This document shows, piece after piece, positions 1-10,857 of a stretch of DNA of 64,000 nt (positions are counted from its first letter, which is position 1; the number at the start of each line of letters is the position of its first letter). Position numbers and translations under genes: made by a program. Below the pieces are notes generated by a model. The model ran no database searches and was not told the origin of the DNA. It saw only the letters and a program-made list of their open reading frames with translations. This DNA is from Brachypodium distachyon. Lineage: Eukaryota > Streptophyta > Magnoliopsida > Poales > Poaceae. The stretch covers positions 50,805,237 to 50,869,236 of the forward strand of contig NC_016133.3 of assembly GCF_000005505.3 (NCBI RefSeq), in the 5' to 3' direction.

Positions 1-1552
1 TAAAGAAATATTCCGTATACAAGGGTTTAGTTTATAAGGTACGGTATCGTTGTGAAATATTTCTCTTAAAAGGATATTGATGTATGTGGTATTTTGCATT
101 ATTGTTCAGCGTGGAAGTATGAGCTCATATAAACAACTCATGATATTATTCTGAACATTTCTCTGTATAGAACACTGAGAACTGTTGAAGAACGGAAGAT
201 CCTAAAATCTAAGATTACCACTATGTTAGTACCCTAAAACAGGCCAAATACCCTGTTTAAGAGTTTTAACAGTTTATTCATTCTACAAGTCACAAGTTGT
301 GCTTTAGGAACTTATTCCAATATAATGTTATTGTAATAAGGTACTCCAGGATTCAGCACAACGTAAATCATCAGAATTCGGACAAAATATAGTCATTCAA
401 GTTCAACTTTTTTTTAGAGCAACAGGGCATAAGCCCCCGTTCCATTACTGAGAATGAAACAACACAGAGTCAACGTTACAGGCCCAGCGTTTTAAAGCTT
501 ACAGCTACTACTGTAGCAAGCATAAAGGATTAGCAAACATTCTGAAAAGAACAAAATCAGTCTTATTTCTGCTACCATTTCAGAATAGCAACCACGCCTC
601 GCAGCAGCGTAAGGACTATTGAGGTATTCACAGACTATTAAGAACAAACTATGTACAGCACGCTAGTTTTATGAAGGAGAAGGGACCAAAAGAAAAACTC
701 TCCTAATTCTGGTGTCTGTTGTCCTAGGTCTCGGCCAACTCGGGCTTTGATGCCGGTCGCTTGATGACAATGATCGTGTTTTTCTTTTACTTTTTGTTAG
801 GCTGTCACCATTGGCGAGTGGAGAGGGTCAGTTCTCCTCTGTTTGAGAGTGGAGTCCGCATTGATGTGTTTGTGCACTTGTGAGTTGTAAGACTTTCTAT
901 TGTAGTTTCAGAAACTGCCACTGATTGGTGGCATTGTGATTGTGGACCTGCAGTGCCATATAGGCGCTTTATTCTTCTAACACAAAAAGAATTGTGTGTT
1001 CAAGCAAAAAAAAAAACTTCCGTACACAGCGTTGTACTCCAAATGCTTATCTTAATGCCAACAGGAAGATACCAAATTCCTAAAAGAAAATATGTTATCG
1101 TAATTATAAAATAGCCTAGATTCAGTAGGCCAAGGATGCCTCCTAGTACCAACAATAAGACTATACCTTTTTTTTGCGAAAAATAAGACTATACCAATCA
1201 GATAAAGGAAAGTTCTTGAAACAATTAGTAAGATAAGTATCAAGCATAGGCAGCAAGCCAGCAAGGAAAAACAAAACTCGTCACTATGATAAGTTTATTA
1301 ACTATGGACCATCATCCGAACAATTCCCCACATCTGAAAAATTATAGATGTTGAAGAGGAGGAAGAAGAGCACAGCAGCAAGCAAATAAATAACCTGCTT
1401 GCCATGCGCCACTAGTTCCTATCCTCTTCAGCCTTCATCGCTCTCAGCCTCTCACCGCACACCCGGAACAATATACACAAGCCTACACTGCGGCCATTAT
1501 TATATAAGAAAGTCGCTCCGCTTACTTGGTCATGTACAGGTACCGGCCGGTC
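1..1552. other. Intergenic / 3' flank, no gene recognised
   Basis: AT-rich sequence downstream of the ferredoxin-thioredoxin reductase gene, with short poly(A) and poly(T) runs. No open frame longer than about 70 codons has a recognisable protein pattern. The last 200 bases probably include the 3' UTR of the minus-strand gene that stops at 1553. I see no RNA gene or clear transposon end here. Confidence 0.6.
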
Positions 1553-2017
1553 TCATTCGTCCCCTATGAACTCGAACTCGTCCTCCCGGAGGTGGACGAA
1601 GAGCTTGACCGGCTTGGGCTGGCCCTCGACGCTGACCTGGAACTCCACCTTGAAGGGGAAGTTGGCGGTGATGCGCTTCCCTTTCCAGACGCCCACGTAC
1701 TGCTTGATGACGCCCTCCATGCCCTGGATGTCTAGGTCGGGCGCCTTCACGACGTGATAGACGCGGAGGGGAGCCGTGACGCGCACGCGCTTGCCGACCT
1801 TTGGCGCGTGCTCTGCCTCCTCTTCGGCCACGTCGGGCGACGACGACGATACGTCGCTGGTGAGGGAGACCTGGCGCGCGGTGCGGAGGCGCGAGGCGCG
1901 GGGCAGCGGCCCGAGGCCGCGGCCGGCCGTGGAGGCGGGGCAAGGGAGGCGGCGGAGGAAGAGGACAGAGGAGGTGGAAGTGGAGGGAGGCGCCATGGTC
2001 GCGGTGGTCGTTGCCAT
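1553..2017 (-). CDS. FTRV: Ferredoxin-thioredoxin reductase, variable chain (chloroplast)
   Basis: Predicted 154-residue single-exon protein. The variable subunit pairs with the Fe-S catalytic subunit of ferredoxin-thioredoxin reductase, which passes electrons from photosystem I ferredoxin to thioredoxins in the chloroplast stroma. Residues 1 to about 60 are rich in Ser, Thr, Ala, Pro and Arg, as expected for a plastid transit peptide. The C-terminal 75 residues show the conserved SH3-like barrel: KVGKRVRVTAPLRVYHV, then GMEGVIKQYVGVWKGK, NFPFKVEF and a C-terminal LREDEFEF. Start chosen at ATG 2015-2017 because it gives a normal transit peptide. A second in-frame ATG at 2195-2197 would add 60 residues without a stop and is more likely 5' UTR. 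Family assignment is firm; the N-terminus is inferred. Confidence 0.93.
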   Translation of the reverse strand: MATTTATMAPPSTSTSSVLFLRRLPCPASTAGRGLGPLPRASRLRTARQVSLTSDVSSSSPDVAEEEAEHAPKVGKRVRVTAPLRVYHVVKAPDLDIQGMEGVIKQYVGVWKGKRITANFPFKVEFQVSVEGQPKPVKLFVHLREDEFEFIGDE

Positions 2018-3240
2018 TGCGGCGATTGGAATGTGGAGTGTGCGGGGAGGAGCCGGGTCGAACAGGTGGTGGGCGCGCGGGAGAGAGCGGTGTAGGATAG
2101 GAGCGGGGGCAACGAGAGGTGGAGAAGCGGATAGAGAAGACGCAGGGGCTTGCGTAAAACTTCTGGCGAGGTGGGGATTGGTTTCGTTTTGTTGCATCTT
2201 GGCCTTCTTCGGGAAATGTCGAATTTGTTTTTCCCTTTTTGCTTCGGTAAAACGCCGAGAACACTAGAACGAACTAGATGAGTCTTCTGTTGAGACTTGA
2301 GAATGGAGTGTCGACTGTGAGTCTGTGAGCCGTGTGAACCGCGACCACCAGTTTTTACAAACCGCGCGAGTTGTTCGAATGGATTTATGCCGCTCCGGCT
2401 TATTTTGTGCTGCAAATTACTTATGCCGAGCCTTCAATTTTATTTTATTTTACTTATGCCGAGAAATTGACCTGTCATGTTGGCGAGGAGTTCACACAGC
2501 TTGAACTTTATCTATACAACAACACAACCACATTGGATCTCTGGGCAGTGAAAGACCTTGCAATCTCCATACCGAAACAAGTATCGAAGGAGAAATCATT
2601 TTGCACACAAACGACAGAGAACCATCAAAACTGTCTGCTAAGGACATCTTTAAGAGGCTGATACTAGAGCCCGTACTAATATTCATCTTCTCTCTTTTTT
2701 ATCTCTCCTTTTTAATTACTCTTTCCGATTCATATTAATTGTCGAAATATTACATGTATTTAAACGTTTTTTACGCACATATACATGAATATAATATGGA
2801 TCGGAGTTCTCCCAAGACAACTTTTTGGTTTGGGTCCACTAGTCATACTCTTCTCAGTCTATTTTTCTTTTTAAAACATTGATTCTTGTGCCAAAGTAGT
2901 TACTACTGCAAGAAACTAGTACCACATCTTTACCTTCCACATCAGCACAAAAGATACGAGAGAGAAGATTAGTACCATTACTAGTACCCTGTTGGAGATA
3001 CCCTGACTAAAAGTCTGAAATGGCTTATGCAGATGAACACGAAGAAGTACGACAATTCCTGCAGCAAGAACCTACAGAGAATTTGACAAGGAACGACATC
3101 AATGGTCCTGGTTTGACAAGCCAACTGATACCACGATTATACGAGATTTTCTGGAGCATTTTTTTGATGCAGCAGACAATCTTTATCATGCAAATGAAGC
3201 GCAATGTAACTGGTTCATCTTGCAATGCCAACACATTCAC
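2018..3240. other. Promoter side of FTRV and 3' flank of the BRO1 gene
   Basis: Positions 2018-2300 are the GC-rich 5' UTR and promoter side of the minus-strand FTRV gene. Positions 2712-2815 contain a degraded Stowaway-like stretch (a CTCTTTCCGATTCATATTAATTG-type end followed by a TGTCGAAATATTACATGTAT-type body) resembling the element at 48832. From about 2900 to 3240 there are open frames on both strands but none I can assign; this part likely includes the 3' UTR of the BRO1 gene. Confidence 0.45.
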
Positions 3241-6042
3241 CTATAAGGATTGATGGCCAGCTTCTGCCTTTGCATCTAAGATCTCACTCTTGGACACAGA
3301 CCGGACAAGTGAAGCTGATGGCAGAGGAGCTAACAATTGGGCTGCTGGGACTCGCATTAGATAGATGCGGTTGTTCTCATTCACTGCCTTCTCCAAGTTC
3401 CGGTTCATATCTTGTTCTAATTTGGAAACACAATCGTACAGGGATCCAGGGGCTCCCCTGGCAGTTCGCTTTGCATCAACAACCGCTTTAATCCCAACCT
3501 GTAGTCGAGCTATCTCCTCACCAATTTCCATCTTCCCATGCAGTTCAATGGCATATCTATAGCAAGCTTCTGCATTGAATTGAGCAGCCTTCAACTGGAT
3601 CTGTGATAACCATGATCTTTCAAAGTGGTTCTGCAGTGGAGGGATGGCCAGTGCAGCATAAGCTTCTTCATAGTACAAGGCAGCCTGCATAAAGTCAGAG
3701 GAAGGATTGGTATATTCTGATGGCATTTCATTTCTATGCATCAAATATTCAGCAAAGAAAAATACAAATGATTATTATCATTGCTAGTACTCAAATAACA
3801 TGATAGAAAGAGGTCACATCGACTCTACAAACTTCTATGTTAAATCCAATATGCTTATGAACCTGCTTGATACAGATCCCATACTTTTATAGTGTATGAC
3901 AGAGATTTATTTTTAATGTTTCCTAATACAAGAAATAATACTCCAGCACTTGTCTCTACTTTCTCCCTCCCCCTGTATTCCCTCTATCTGTCTTAACGGA
4001 AAGGGGGGAAACCCCGGGTGGAAAAAAAAAAGAAATAATACTCCAGCGCTTGTCTCATGGAATGCTAAGGTAGCATCCTGCCAAAAATATATGTCATGCA
4101 TAATCACACCAACCTTGCACTCCGGTCGGCAGGGGTGTTCAACCTGGTTCACAGGTTGACAAAACCAGTGGGATGTCAAGCCTAGTACTACTTTGTGTAT
4201 AGAGCTTTGGATGATTGCTGAATTGGCAGGCTCTTCACGGGCCAAAAGTTTGGTAAAAAAAAAAACAGAATGAACACCCCTACAGGAGATTAATATTAAC
4301 TAAAGAGAGCGAAACCCCACTTGTCCAGTTCATAAGCTCAGCATTCACTTTGCAACTGTTATGTAAGGGCAGACCTACCAGTAGCAAAGGTGCTATACCA
4401 CGGCACCTGTTTGCCAACAGGTTATCAACCTCGCCCTCCCAACATGTTACGGTGCTAGTACCATAACACAGACATGAGCAGCAGAGCTATGAAAGATTAA
4501 TGGCAACCAGAATCAGCGGCGAATTGCTAGTCTGACAAATAAGTCTCATACTCCATACGGTCTTAATTTTTGTTCAGCAGACACCGCTTGATCCCAGAAA
4601 ATATATATACTTCTACCAATCTGCAATTAGTACTATATGTTCTAATTTTATTGGCTGATTAGTTAAAAGGTTCTTTATTCAGATTTTACAGTTAAGACGA
4701 GAGGATGGTAAATCAAGTTATGAGCGGAGACATGCAAAGTTAACATTCATGACAGTTGATCTGGTTTTGCAGTACCTGCTTCTCAACTTTCTTCGAATCG
4801 TTTTCATGTTTTCCTTATTAACAGATGTATATTTTTGTCATGTCAAAAAGGTGTATAATTTTGCAAATTAGTTCGTATACCACAAAATGAACTCAAAGTC
4901 CAAAGCTCAAAACAATATTGATATGGTAATGATAAAGCAATCATCAGCAAACTTAGCATAGTAACTGAATTCGTAGCATGAAGCAAATTCTTCGAACAAA
5001 TGCAATCATAGCCAACTTAGCATAGTACACTGAATTCCTAGCATGAAGCAAAATTCTTTGAACAAATGTACTAATGCAAACAAAGTAATTTCATCTACTC
5101 TAAGCATTAACCTAAGTTAGCGAAAGCATAAGCCCGATACGCCTTGCTTGTGTGCGACATGGACTAGATGAAGGGGAGCTATAGTGAAAGTTTGATAATG
5201 CAATTGGCACAAACCTAATGCCTCATAATCTCAACTTTGGATATTCTAGGCTTTTAGCAAACCTAAAACAATTACGATTCCCACAGAACACCCTCCTGGC
5301 ACTCCGTATGGTGTATGCCACTATGCGTGCTCTATGCAAAGATAAAACTTGTTTACAGTCAAACACCAAAAGACGACAGACACATACCAGAGCAATGCCA
5401 CAACAGAAGAGGCACAAGACAAGCAATGAATGCCAATCTCACCTGTCTGGCCACCTTGGAGCACGCCGCCGGCGACGTCCCCGCAGAAAGAGCGCGCTCA
5501 AAGCAGCACTCCTGCGCCTGAGCGAGCATGAGCTGCTCAAGCATCGCCGCGGCCTCCGGGCCCATATCCACCGTCCCCTCCTCCCCCTCCATCATCTCAC
5601 CCACCGCCCGGAACGCCCCCGCAGCGCGTTGGAACTCCCCGCACGCCTCCTTGACCCCGCCTTCCACCGTCCGGTCCACGGCCGCCGCGATCCTCGAGGA
5701 GGCCGCGCCGACGTTGAACACGACGGCCGCCTTCTCGAATCGGAGCGAGGCGGAGGTGTGCTTGAGGTGGGACCTGAAAGCGTCGTGCCAGGTGAACGCA
5801 AGATTATCGTCGAAGGCGAGGGGGTCTTCGCGCGCGGAGGAGAGGAGGCGATGGTAGCGGAGGAGGAGGGCGCGGCTGGAAGTGGGGGGCTGGGTTTGGG
5901 GGTTCCCGGCGGAGAGGGACGCGCGGGCGTCGCGGAGGTCGGTGAAGAAGGCGGAGTTGAAGAAGTGGCGGTCGCGGAAGAGCTCGGCGGCGGCCGTCTT
6001 CTTCTCCGGGACGGAGAGCATCGGGGGAAGCAGAGGCGACAT
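3241..6042 (-). CDS. Stand-alone BRO1-domain protein (ALIX-like N-terminal domain)
   Basis: Two exons on the minus strand, 6042-5443 and 3684-3241, with donor CAG|GTGAGA and acceptor ATGCAG|GCTGCC in phase 0, giving 347 residues. The protein is a BRO1 domain, the boomerang-shaped module that binds ESCRT-III/Snf7 at endosomes. Recognisable blocks are EKKTAAAELF near the start, FTWHDAF, FEKAAVVFNVGA, LMLAQAQECCFE and SKVARQ in exon 1, then ALYYEEAYAAL, QLKAAQFNAEACYRYA, EEIARL and NNRIYLMRVP in exon 2. Plant ALIX proteins continue with a coiled V domain and Pro-rich tail to over 800 residues; here an in-frame stop follows about 25 residues after the MRVP motif and no further matching exon is visible down to about 2300. 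Start chosen at 6042; an in-frame ATG at 6129 would add 29 residues. Its role as a short ESCRT accessory protein or a truncated paralogue is inference. Confidence 0.85.
3930..4056. repeat. 27-bp direct repeats flanking a poly(A)-ended insert
   Basis: Inside the BRO1 gene intron, 3930-3956 and 4030-4056 are nearly identical (one mismatch), spaced exactly 100 bases. The 73 bases between them end in a run of A. The arrangement matches a short retroposed sequence with a long target duplication on the plus strand, though a 100-bp tandem duplication is also possible. Confidence 0.5.
4937..5068. repeat. Tandem duplication of a 65-bp unit in the BRO1 intron
   Basis: Two adjacent diverged copies, 4937-5001 and 5002-5068, each containing AACTTAGCATAGTA, CTGAATTC and TAGCATGAAGCAAA in the same order. 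No coding content. It lies in the 1.76-kb intron of the BRO1-domain gene. Confidence 0.75.
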
Positions 6043-6802
6043 AACAGGAGACCTTCGATGGTGAAGAGGAAAGGACTTCCAGAGGTTCAGTCCAGATTTT
6101 CCACGTGATTTCAGTAGCTGCGTGTCCATTGAAAACCTCGAAACCTTTCTTCAAAATATTTGACTGTACTTTTTATTAAAAACATCGAAACCATCTTCTA
6201 ATATATCCGTGTAGCTTAGTGTAATTATTAGCAAGTCGTAGTAGTATTCATGAACTATTCGGAATCCAGTTGCTACGGTGGAAATTGTGTCCAATTCCGA
6301 ATCCATTTAGAATGCGTTTGGTTCTCAGGCAATCAAAGGTGGATAGGGATAGTCATGGACGGACTGGATAGGGATATCCAGTTTCAGTGTTGGGTTGTAT
6401 AAGTTGGATGAGCCGGATTCTTGTTTGGTGAGATAGATGAGAGATGGATAGGACGAGCCCAGTTTTTATTTGGTTGAGTGGATGGGGTGGATATGAGGTT
6501 GTGGTGTCCTTCTTGTAACAAAATGGTGAGATTACCTCATTACATCATAATTTCAGCAAGTTATAAGTCATAAGAACAAATTTCTGGCCACAAGTTACAA
6601 GATACCAAGTTATGATAACCCTCATTTATTCTAGCAAGTCATAATTTTTGGCTCACCATGAGCACATTACATAGCAACAAGTTCATTGTTCACAACAAAA
6701 GCATACATCCATTGGTTCACAACAAAAGCATAAGTCATAATATCCCAAGTTCATCGTTTTGGGTCAACAACAAAATATGCCATGCAACCGATACACATGT
6801 CT
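6043..6802. other. Upstream of BRO1 gene; transposon-like sequence from about 6310
   Basis: The first 250 bases hold the 5' flank of the BRO1 gene. From about 6310 (GAATGCGTTTGGTTCTCAGG) the sequence has the GTTTGGTT-type opening and GGATAGGGATA repeats common in grass Harbinger-derived sequence. It leads into the transposon-like reading frame at 6803-7192. I could not pair terminal repeats. Confidence 0.4.
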
Positions 6803-7192
6803 TCATTGAGGGTTAGCCTCAGGGTGAGAAGGAATGTTATTTGTAACATACCTAACAACCCAAACCATCTTCTCATCATGTTCCAAGGTGTGGAATGCCC
6901 TGGCAATTCGTGGATGTTCAACCAAGTAGGCATAGTAATGAGCAAGAAAATCCCTACCAAATGTTGGAAGTGTCTTCATGTTCTCCCAAAGACCTTCAGG
7001 CAAGGTGTTGTCGTTGCTCACATTCTTCTCTATGGCAATAGCCAGCCTTTCACCAACCTGAACAAGTGTTGCTCCTAGGCCTTCTTCCTCACATTGTGCT
7101 GTCCTGGTCCTTTTTGAGGGCCTAGAGGCGGATGACTCACCAACATTGTGTGAATGAGTCACTTCTTCATTAGCTGAGCTGGACAATAGCAT
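6803..7192 (-). pseudogene. C-terminal part of a transposon-derived Myb/SANT-like protein
   Basis: A 129-codon open frame ending in a stop at 6803. The pattern GLGATLVQVGERLAIAIE, then NDNTLPEGLWENM, FLAHYYAYLVEHPRIARAFHTL and KMVWVVRYV resembles the C-terminal region of the Myb/SANT-like proteins that accompany Harbinger-type transposases and their domesticated relatives in plants. The N-terminal Myb/SANT domain is not visible upstream, so this is a last exon or a broken copy. The flanks contain GTTTGGTT motifs typical of such elements. Family placement comes from recognised pattern only. Confidence 0.5.
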
Positions 7193-7805
7193 GATTCGGC
7201 TTTGCCGGTTTTTGCCGTGGCCAAAACGTTTGGTTGGGTTTGTTTATGATACCAAGAATTAGTTAGTTGCCCCAAGAAGTCGTTCAGTCTTTGATTTAGC
7301 TATGGATTGGAGGGAGTAGCAAATTATAAACATTTTTTATTTTATTTTTTAGACTTAGACAAATCGCGACTCTTTTCCACTACACATAAAAATTGACTTC
7401 TAAAGTCTTTTTTCAGAATCCTTCATTTTTGTTCTTCCACCGATGAAATAGAGAGCAAATGGGAAAAGAGGGGTTACCCATCATTTTCTCCTTAAAAGAC
7501 AGGCTTTGAAATCGGAGTATAAGAAGTATAAGAAAAAACAAGAATCCAATTTACGGATAATATCTAGGATTCGATCAATCAGGTATATTTGGCTCTCCTG
7601 CTTGAGCCAAAATTTTATGGCCGGACGCGACTAGCTCACCCCTAAAAGCTAGATATTTCTAAGGTACCAAACGCCAAGCCTTGCTTGGCAAAGCTACGGG
7701 GCTATTCGGATCCAAGCACACCCTTAGTATTGAGTATGAGCAATTATGCTATATGTCAGCAAAAAGATCAAGGATTCATTTTTTACTCTCAATTGCTTTA
7801 ATAAT

Positions 7806-7809
<4 letters not shown>

Positions 7810-7838
<29 letters not shown>
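7810..7838. repeat. (CT)n microsatellite
   Basis: About fourteen uninterrupted CT units in an AT-rich intergenic stretch. Confidence 0.9.
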
Positions 7839-7843
<5 letters not shown>

Positions 7844-8441
7844 TTAAGGCTTATATTGTTTGTAAGACCGTTGACTAAGTATTACTCCATCAACGTGTGA
7901 CTTAAATGATATAAATCATAATCATAAACAAACATTTTGAATACGGATGCAATACAATTCTTATTTCACAAAAATATATGTTAATAGACAAATTGTTGGC
8001 CAAATACTCGGTGAAAGGAAACAAAGCAAATCTTAATTTTAGGATTGGAGGGAGTATTAGATAGATTGTGATGCATCATCCAATCGATCGCACAATCAAA
8101 AGGAATCATGTTTTTGCAATGATGCAGAAGATTGTTGGGTGGCAACTAGAGGCAACGGAGTGGATGTACAATCCCCTCACGGATGCGAATTTAGGTTCCT
8201 ATTTTATAGTTTTCTATCAAAAAGAGAGGCGACGGAGTCGAGTTGCAGTGAAGGGTTGGTTCAATCCATGACAAATTTCCTAGGTCTATAGAGAAACCAC
8301 GAACGCACAGGTAGAGAATGATTTTTCTTTCCGGAGGCGATAAGGTGTCGAGTACTTGTAATATTTGAAGCAATTTCATCTTACCAAGCTACGTGAGATT
8401 CTACTTTTGTTTTTCAGGTGAGGTAATCTACTCTTATCAAG

Positions 8442-8675
8442 TACTTCTTCCGTTTCTAAATGTAAAATATTCTAGTTTTGTTTTAAGTCAAACTTTGACC
8501 AAGTTTATATAAAAATTTACTGGCATCTACAACTTCAAATTATTTTCTTTAAATCCTTCGTGGCATATTTTTTCATAATACGCTCATTTGATATTAGAAA
8601 TATTACTGTATTCTTCTATAAGTTTGGGACTTGTGGCAAAGTCGGAACAATATATATTTAGGAACATAGCAGTAT
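8442..8675. mobile_element. Stowaway-like MITE, diverged
   Basis: One end reads ACTTCTTCCGTTTCTAAATG, a decayed form of the Stowaway terminus CTCCCTCCGTTCCTAAAT. The other end carries TATATTTAGGAACATAGCAGTA. Internal text such as GCTCATTTGATATTAGAAAT and TTCTATAA is shared with the element at 16854-17081, so both probably belong to one family. Confidence 0.6.
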
Positions 8676-9444
8676 ATATCTTGTTTTGTTTCAGAATTCA
8701 GACACTCTGAATACAACCCAAGTATACCAGAAAACTGCGTGAAACCACAAAGTTCCTTCCCCCCACCCCCCAAAATAAACCCCGCAAAGTCCCACTGATT
8801 AGGGACTCTCGTCTCTCCATCTGGACATGTCTGTTCATATTTGCAGGCATGATGACTTGGAAGGACAGAACAGAAGACTTCAACAAAACAAGTATAGCCT
8901 TTTCCAGAACATAAGTAAAAAAAACATAAGTAGGAACTATCAGTTCATTCATCATGATAGCTAACACCGAATATAAGTACATGGCAAAAAAAAAAAGCAG
9001 ATAACACTCACATATACAGTACAGTACTGCAGAAAACATAATCATCTCAGTAAGAAGAAGAAGAGAGCATAAAAGTCGTCTCCTCTTCCCAAACCTTTAT
9101 TAGGAATCCCTAAAAACATACATAACGAACTAAATATGAAACTACAAACTCTGCTTCTGCAGTGCAGGAAACAGTTCATGATCACTAGCTATCTAATGCC
9201 TAAAAAATCATGTTGAGGAAAGAATCATCACGGAAGGATCGACAAGGATGGGGATTGAAATATAGCCCATCCTTATCCCAGCCTAAAAAATGCAGCCGGG
9301 GCTTCCTTGTGATTTTCAGGAGAAAAGATATCAGAGCAAGGCATGCCACAGGCTGTCTGTTAAAAATCTGCAGCCTGTGTGCCAGTGCATGTCACGGAAT
9401 AGGTAAGTGTTGTGTGCGAGATTTTTGGAGATGGGAATGCGTGT

Positions 9445-10857
9445 TCAGTCCTTCCACACGAAGGTTGGACTGTGAGAAGGGGGAGGACGAGGAGGGAGAG
9501 AAGGAGAAGCTGCCCCTGGTGCCGGTGCCATGTGGGCTTCCGGCGCACTGGGGACGTAGTCCATGCCGGTCTGCTCGCCGGCGAAGCGAGACTGGAGAAA
9601 GAGACCATGCGCGCTGTCCATGTCGTAGTCCCAGACGGAGCTGCCCGGGCCCCACGCGCTGAACCATGCCTCGTCGGCCGGCCCCCAAACGCCGCCGGAG
9701 GTCACTGGAGCCTGCGCCATGGCCGTGCTGCCTTCGCCGCATTGCTGTTCTGCCTTATGGAGAAGCTGAGGACTTTGCTCGGCTTCCGGGATGCCTTCCT
9801 GCTCCTCTGCTGCAGAGAACAGAGGTGTCGGTTCAATGTCCGATGGCTCTTCCAAATGCTCCTGCTGCTGCTGCTGCTGCTGTTCACGCAGCAGCAGCGC
9901 CTGACGAGCTTGCTGCGTGCGGGTCTCGTCCGGCGTGGGCGGAGCGGACGAACAGGAGGAAGAGGAGCGGGACGCAGCGGCGCTGGCGCTGGTGCGGCCG
10001 CTCCCGCCGGCGCGTCCTTTGCCGAGGAAGAGGTCGGGGAAGTTGAGGCGCGCGTTCTCGCCGCGCAGCTTGAAGGCCTCGCGGTCGTACGCCATGGCGG
10101 CGTCCTCGGCGGTGTCGAAGGTGCCGAGCCACAGCCGCGTGCGGTTCCGCGGCAGGCGGATCTCCGCCACCCACTTCCCCCAGTGGCGCTGCCGCACGCC
10201 GCGGTACAGCTTGGCCGGGACCGGCGCCCGCAGCAGGTGCTGGAACAGCGACTGCGGCACCGGCACGAGCCCGCCGAGCACGCCCCGGGGGCTCAGGTTC
10301 AGCGCTTCGCTCCAGTAGCGCAGCGCTTCCGGCGCCATGAGCTGCGGCGGGATCAGGGGAGGCTGCTGCGCCTCGTGCTGGGCGTCGCCGAACGAGATCA
10401 TCTGCTGATTCTGCAAAGGTGTCTGTTGTTGTTGCTGTTGGAGCTGCTGCGGCAGGAGAGGCTGCTGTTGGTACAGGCTAGAGGAGTACTGCAACAGCTG
10501 AAGGAGCCTCGGTGCCGCCGCAGGGGACGGATCGTACGCGAACGGAAATATATGCCGCGTCGATCCCGGCGACGGATAAGGCAAGGAGGACCCCACCGCA
10601 GGCGGCGAGATGGGGTCGGAGACAGAGGACGAGCCAGAGGAAGCAGGAGCCGACGACAGCGAAGACACGGAGCGGTGGAGGCGGCAATCGGGCTTCTTCA
10701 GTGGCCGGAGCAATGCGGCCGGTGGCGCGTCTTCTAAAACCGGCGCCAGCTGCTGAGGCGGCAGCGGCCGCTGCTTCTCCGCCGCCGAGCTCGCGCCCTT
10801 CCCCTTCCATCTCCGCTCGCGTCCCCGGCCGCCGGCGCCCCGATCCGCCGCTTCCAT
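9445..10857 (-). CDS. AP2/ERF transcription factor, group I / DREB A-6 (RAP2.4-like)
   Basis: Single-exon gene of 470 residues. One AP2/ERF DNA-binding domain spans about residues 217-275: [20 protein letters not shown], then [33 protein letters not shown]. The [19 protein letters not shown] block with one AP2 domain is typical of group I (DREB A-6, RAP2.4/ERF061-like) factors, which bind GCC-box or DRE elements in the nucleus and are often stress or wound responsive. Just before it lies the group-conserved [20 protein letters not shown]. Two glutamine-rich tracts (encoded near 10420-10445 and 9848-9885) suggest activation regions. Start chosen at ATG 10855-10857; the frame is open slightly further upstream but only from a GTG. 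The 5' flank is very GC-rich, as in many intronless grass transcription factor genes. The exact subfamily member is uncertain. Confidence 0.9.
   Translation of the reverse strand: MEAADRGAGGRGRERRWKGKGASSAAEKQRPLPPQQLAPVLEDAPPAALLRPLKKPDCRLHRSVSSLSSAPASSGSSSVSDPISPPAVGSSLPYPSPGSTRHIFPFAYDPSPAAAPRLLQLLQYSSSLYQQQPLLPQQLQQQQQQTPLQNQQMISFGDAQHEAQQPPLIPPQLMAPEALRYWSEALNLSPRGVLGGLVPVPQSLFQHLLRAPVPAKLYRGVRQRHWGKWVAEIRLPRNRTRLWLGTFDTAEDAAMAYDREAFKLRGENARLNFPDLFLGKGRAGGSGRTSASAAASRSSSSCSSAPPTPDETRTQQARQALLLREQQQQQQQEHLEEPSDIEPTPLFSAAEEQEGIPEAEQSPQLLHKAEQQCGEGSTAMAQAPVTSGGVWGPADEAWFSAWGPGSSVWDYDMDSAHGLFLQSRFAGEQTGMDYVPSAPEAHMAPAPGAASPSLPPRPPPSHSPTFVWKD

Larger units (their letters stand above)
7193..9444. 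other. Intergenic region between transposon fragment and ERF gene
   Basis: AT-rich sequence holding a dinucleotide repeat (7810-7838) and a Stowaway-like MITE (8442-8675). Around 7590-7735 lies another transposon-edge-like stretch (GCTATTCGGATCCAAGCACACCC). Positions 9050-9444 are probably the 3' UTR and downstream flank of the minus-strand ERF gene. No coding region recognised. Confidence 0.5.

Noticed and set aside
5218..6108. Long plus-strand frame opposite BRO1 exon 1
   Set aside because: Shadow of the GC-rich BRO1 exon; Arg/Gly/Glu-rich with no domain.
9412..10737. 441-codon plus-strand frame opposite the ERF gene
   Set aside because: Antisense of a GC-rich exon; the minus frame contains a clear AP2 domain.
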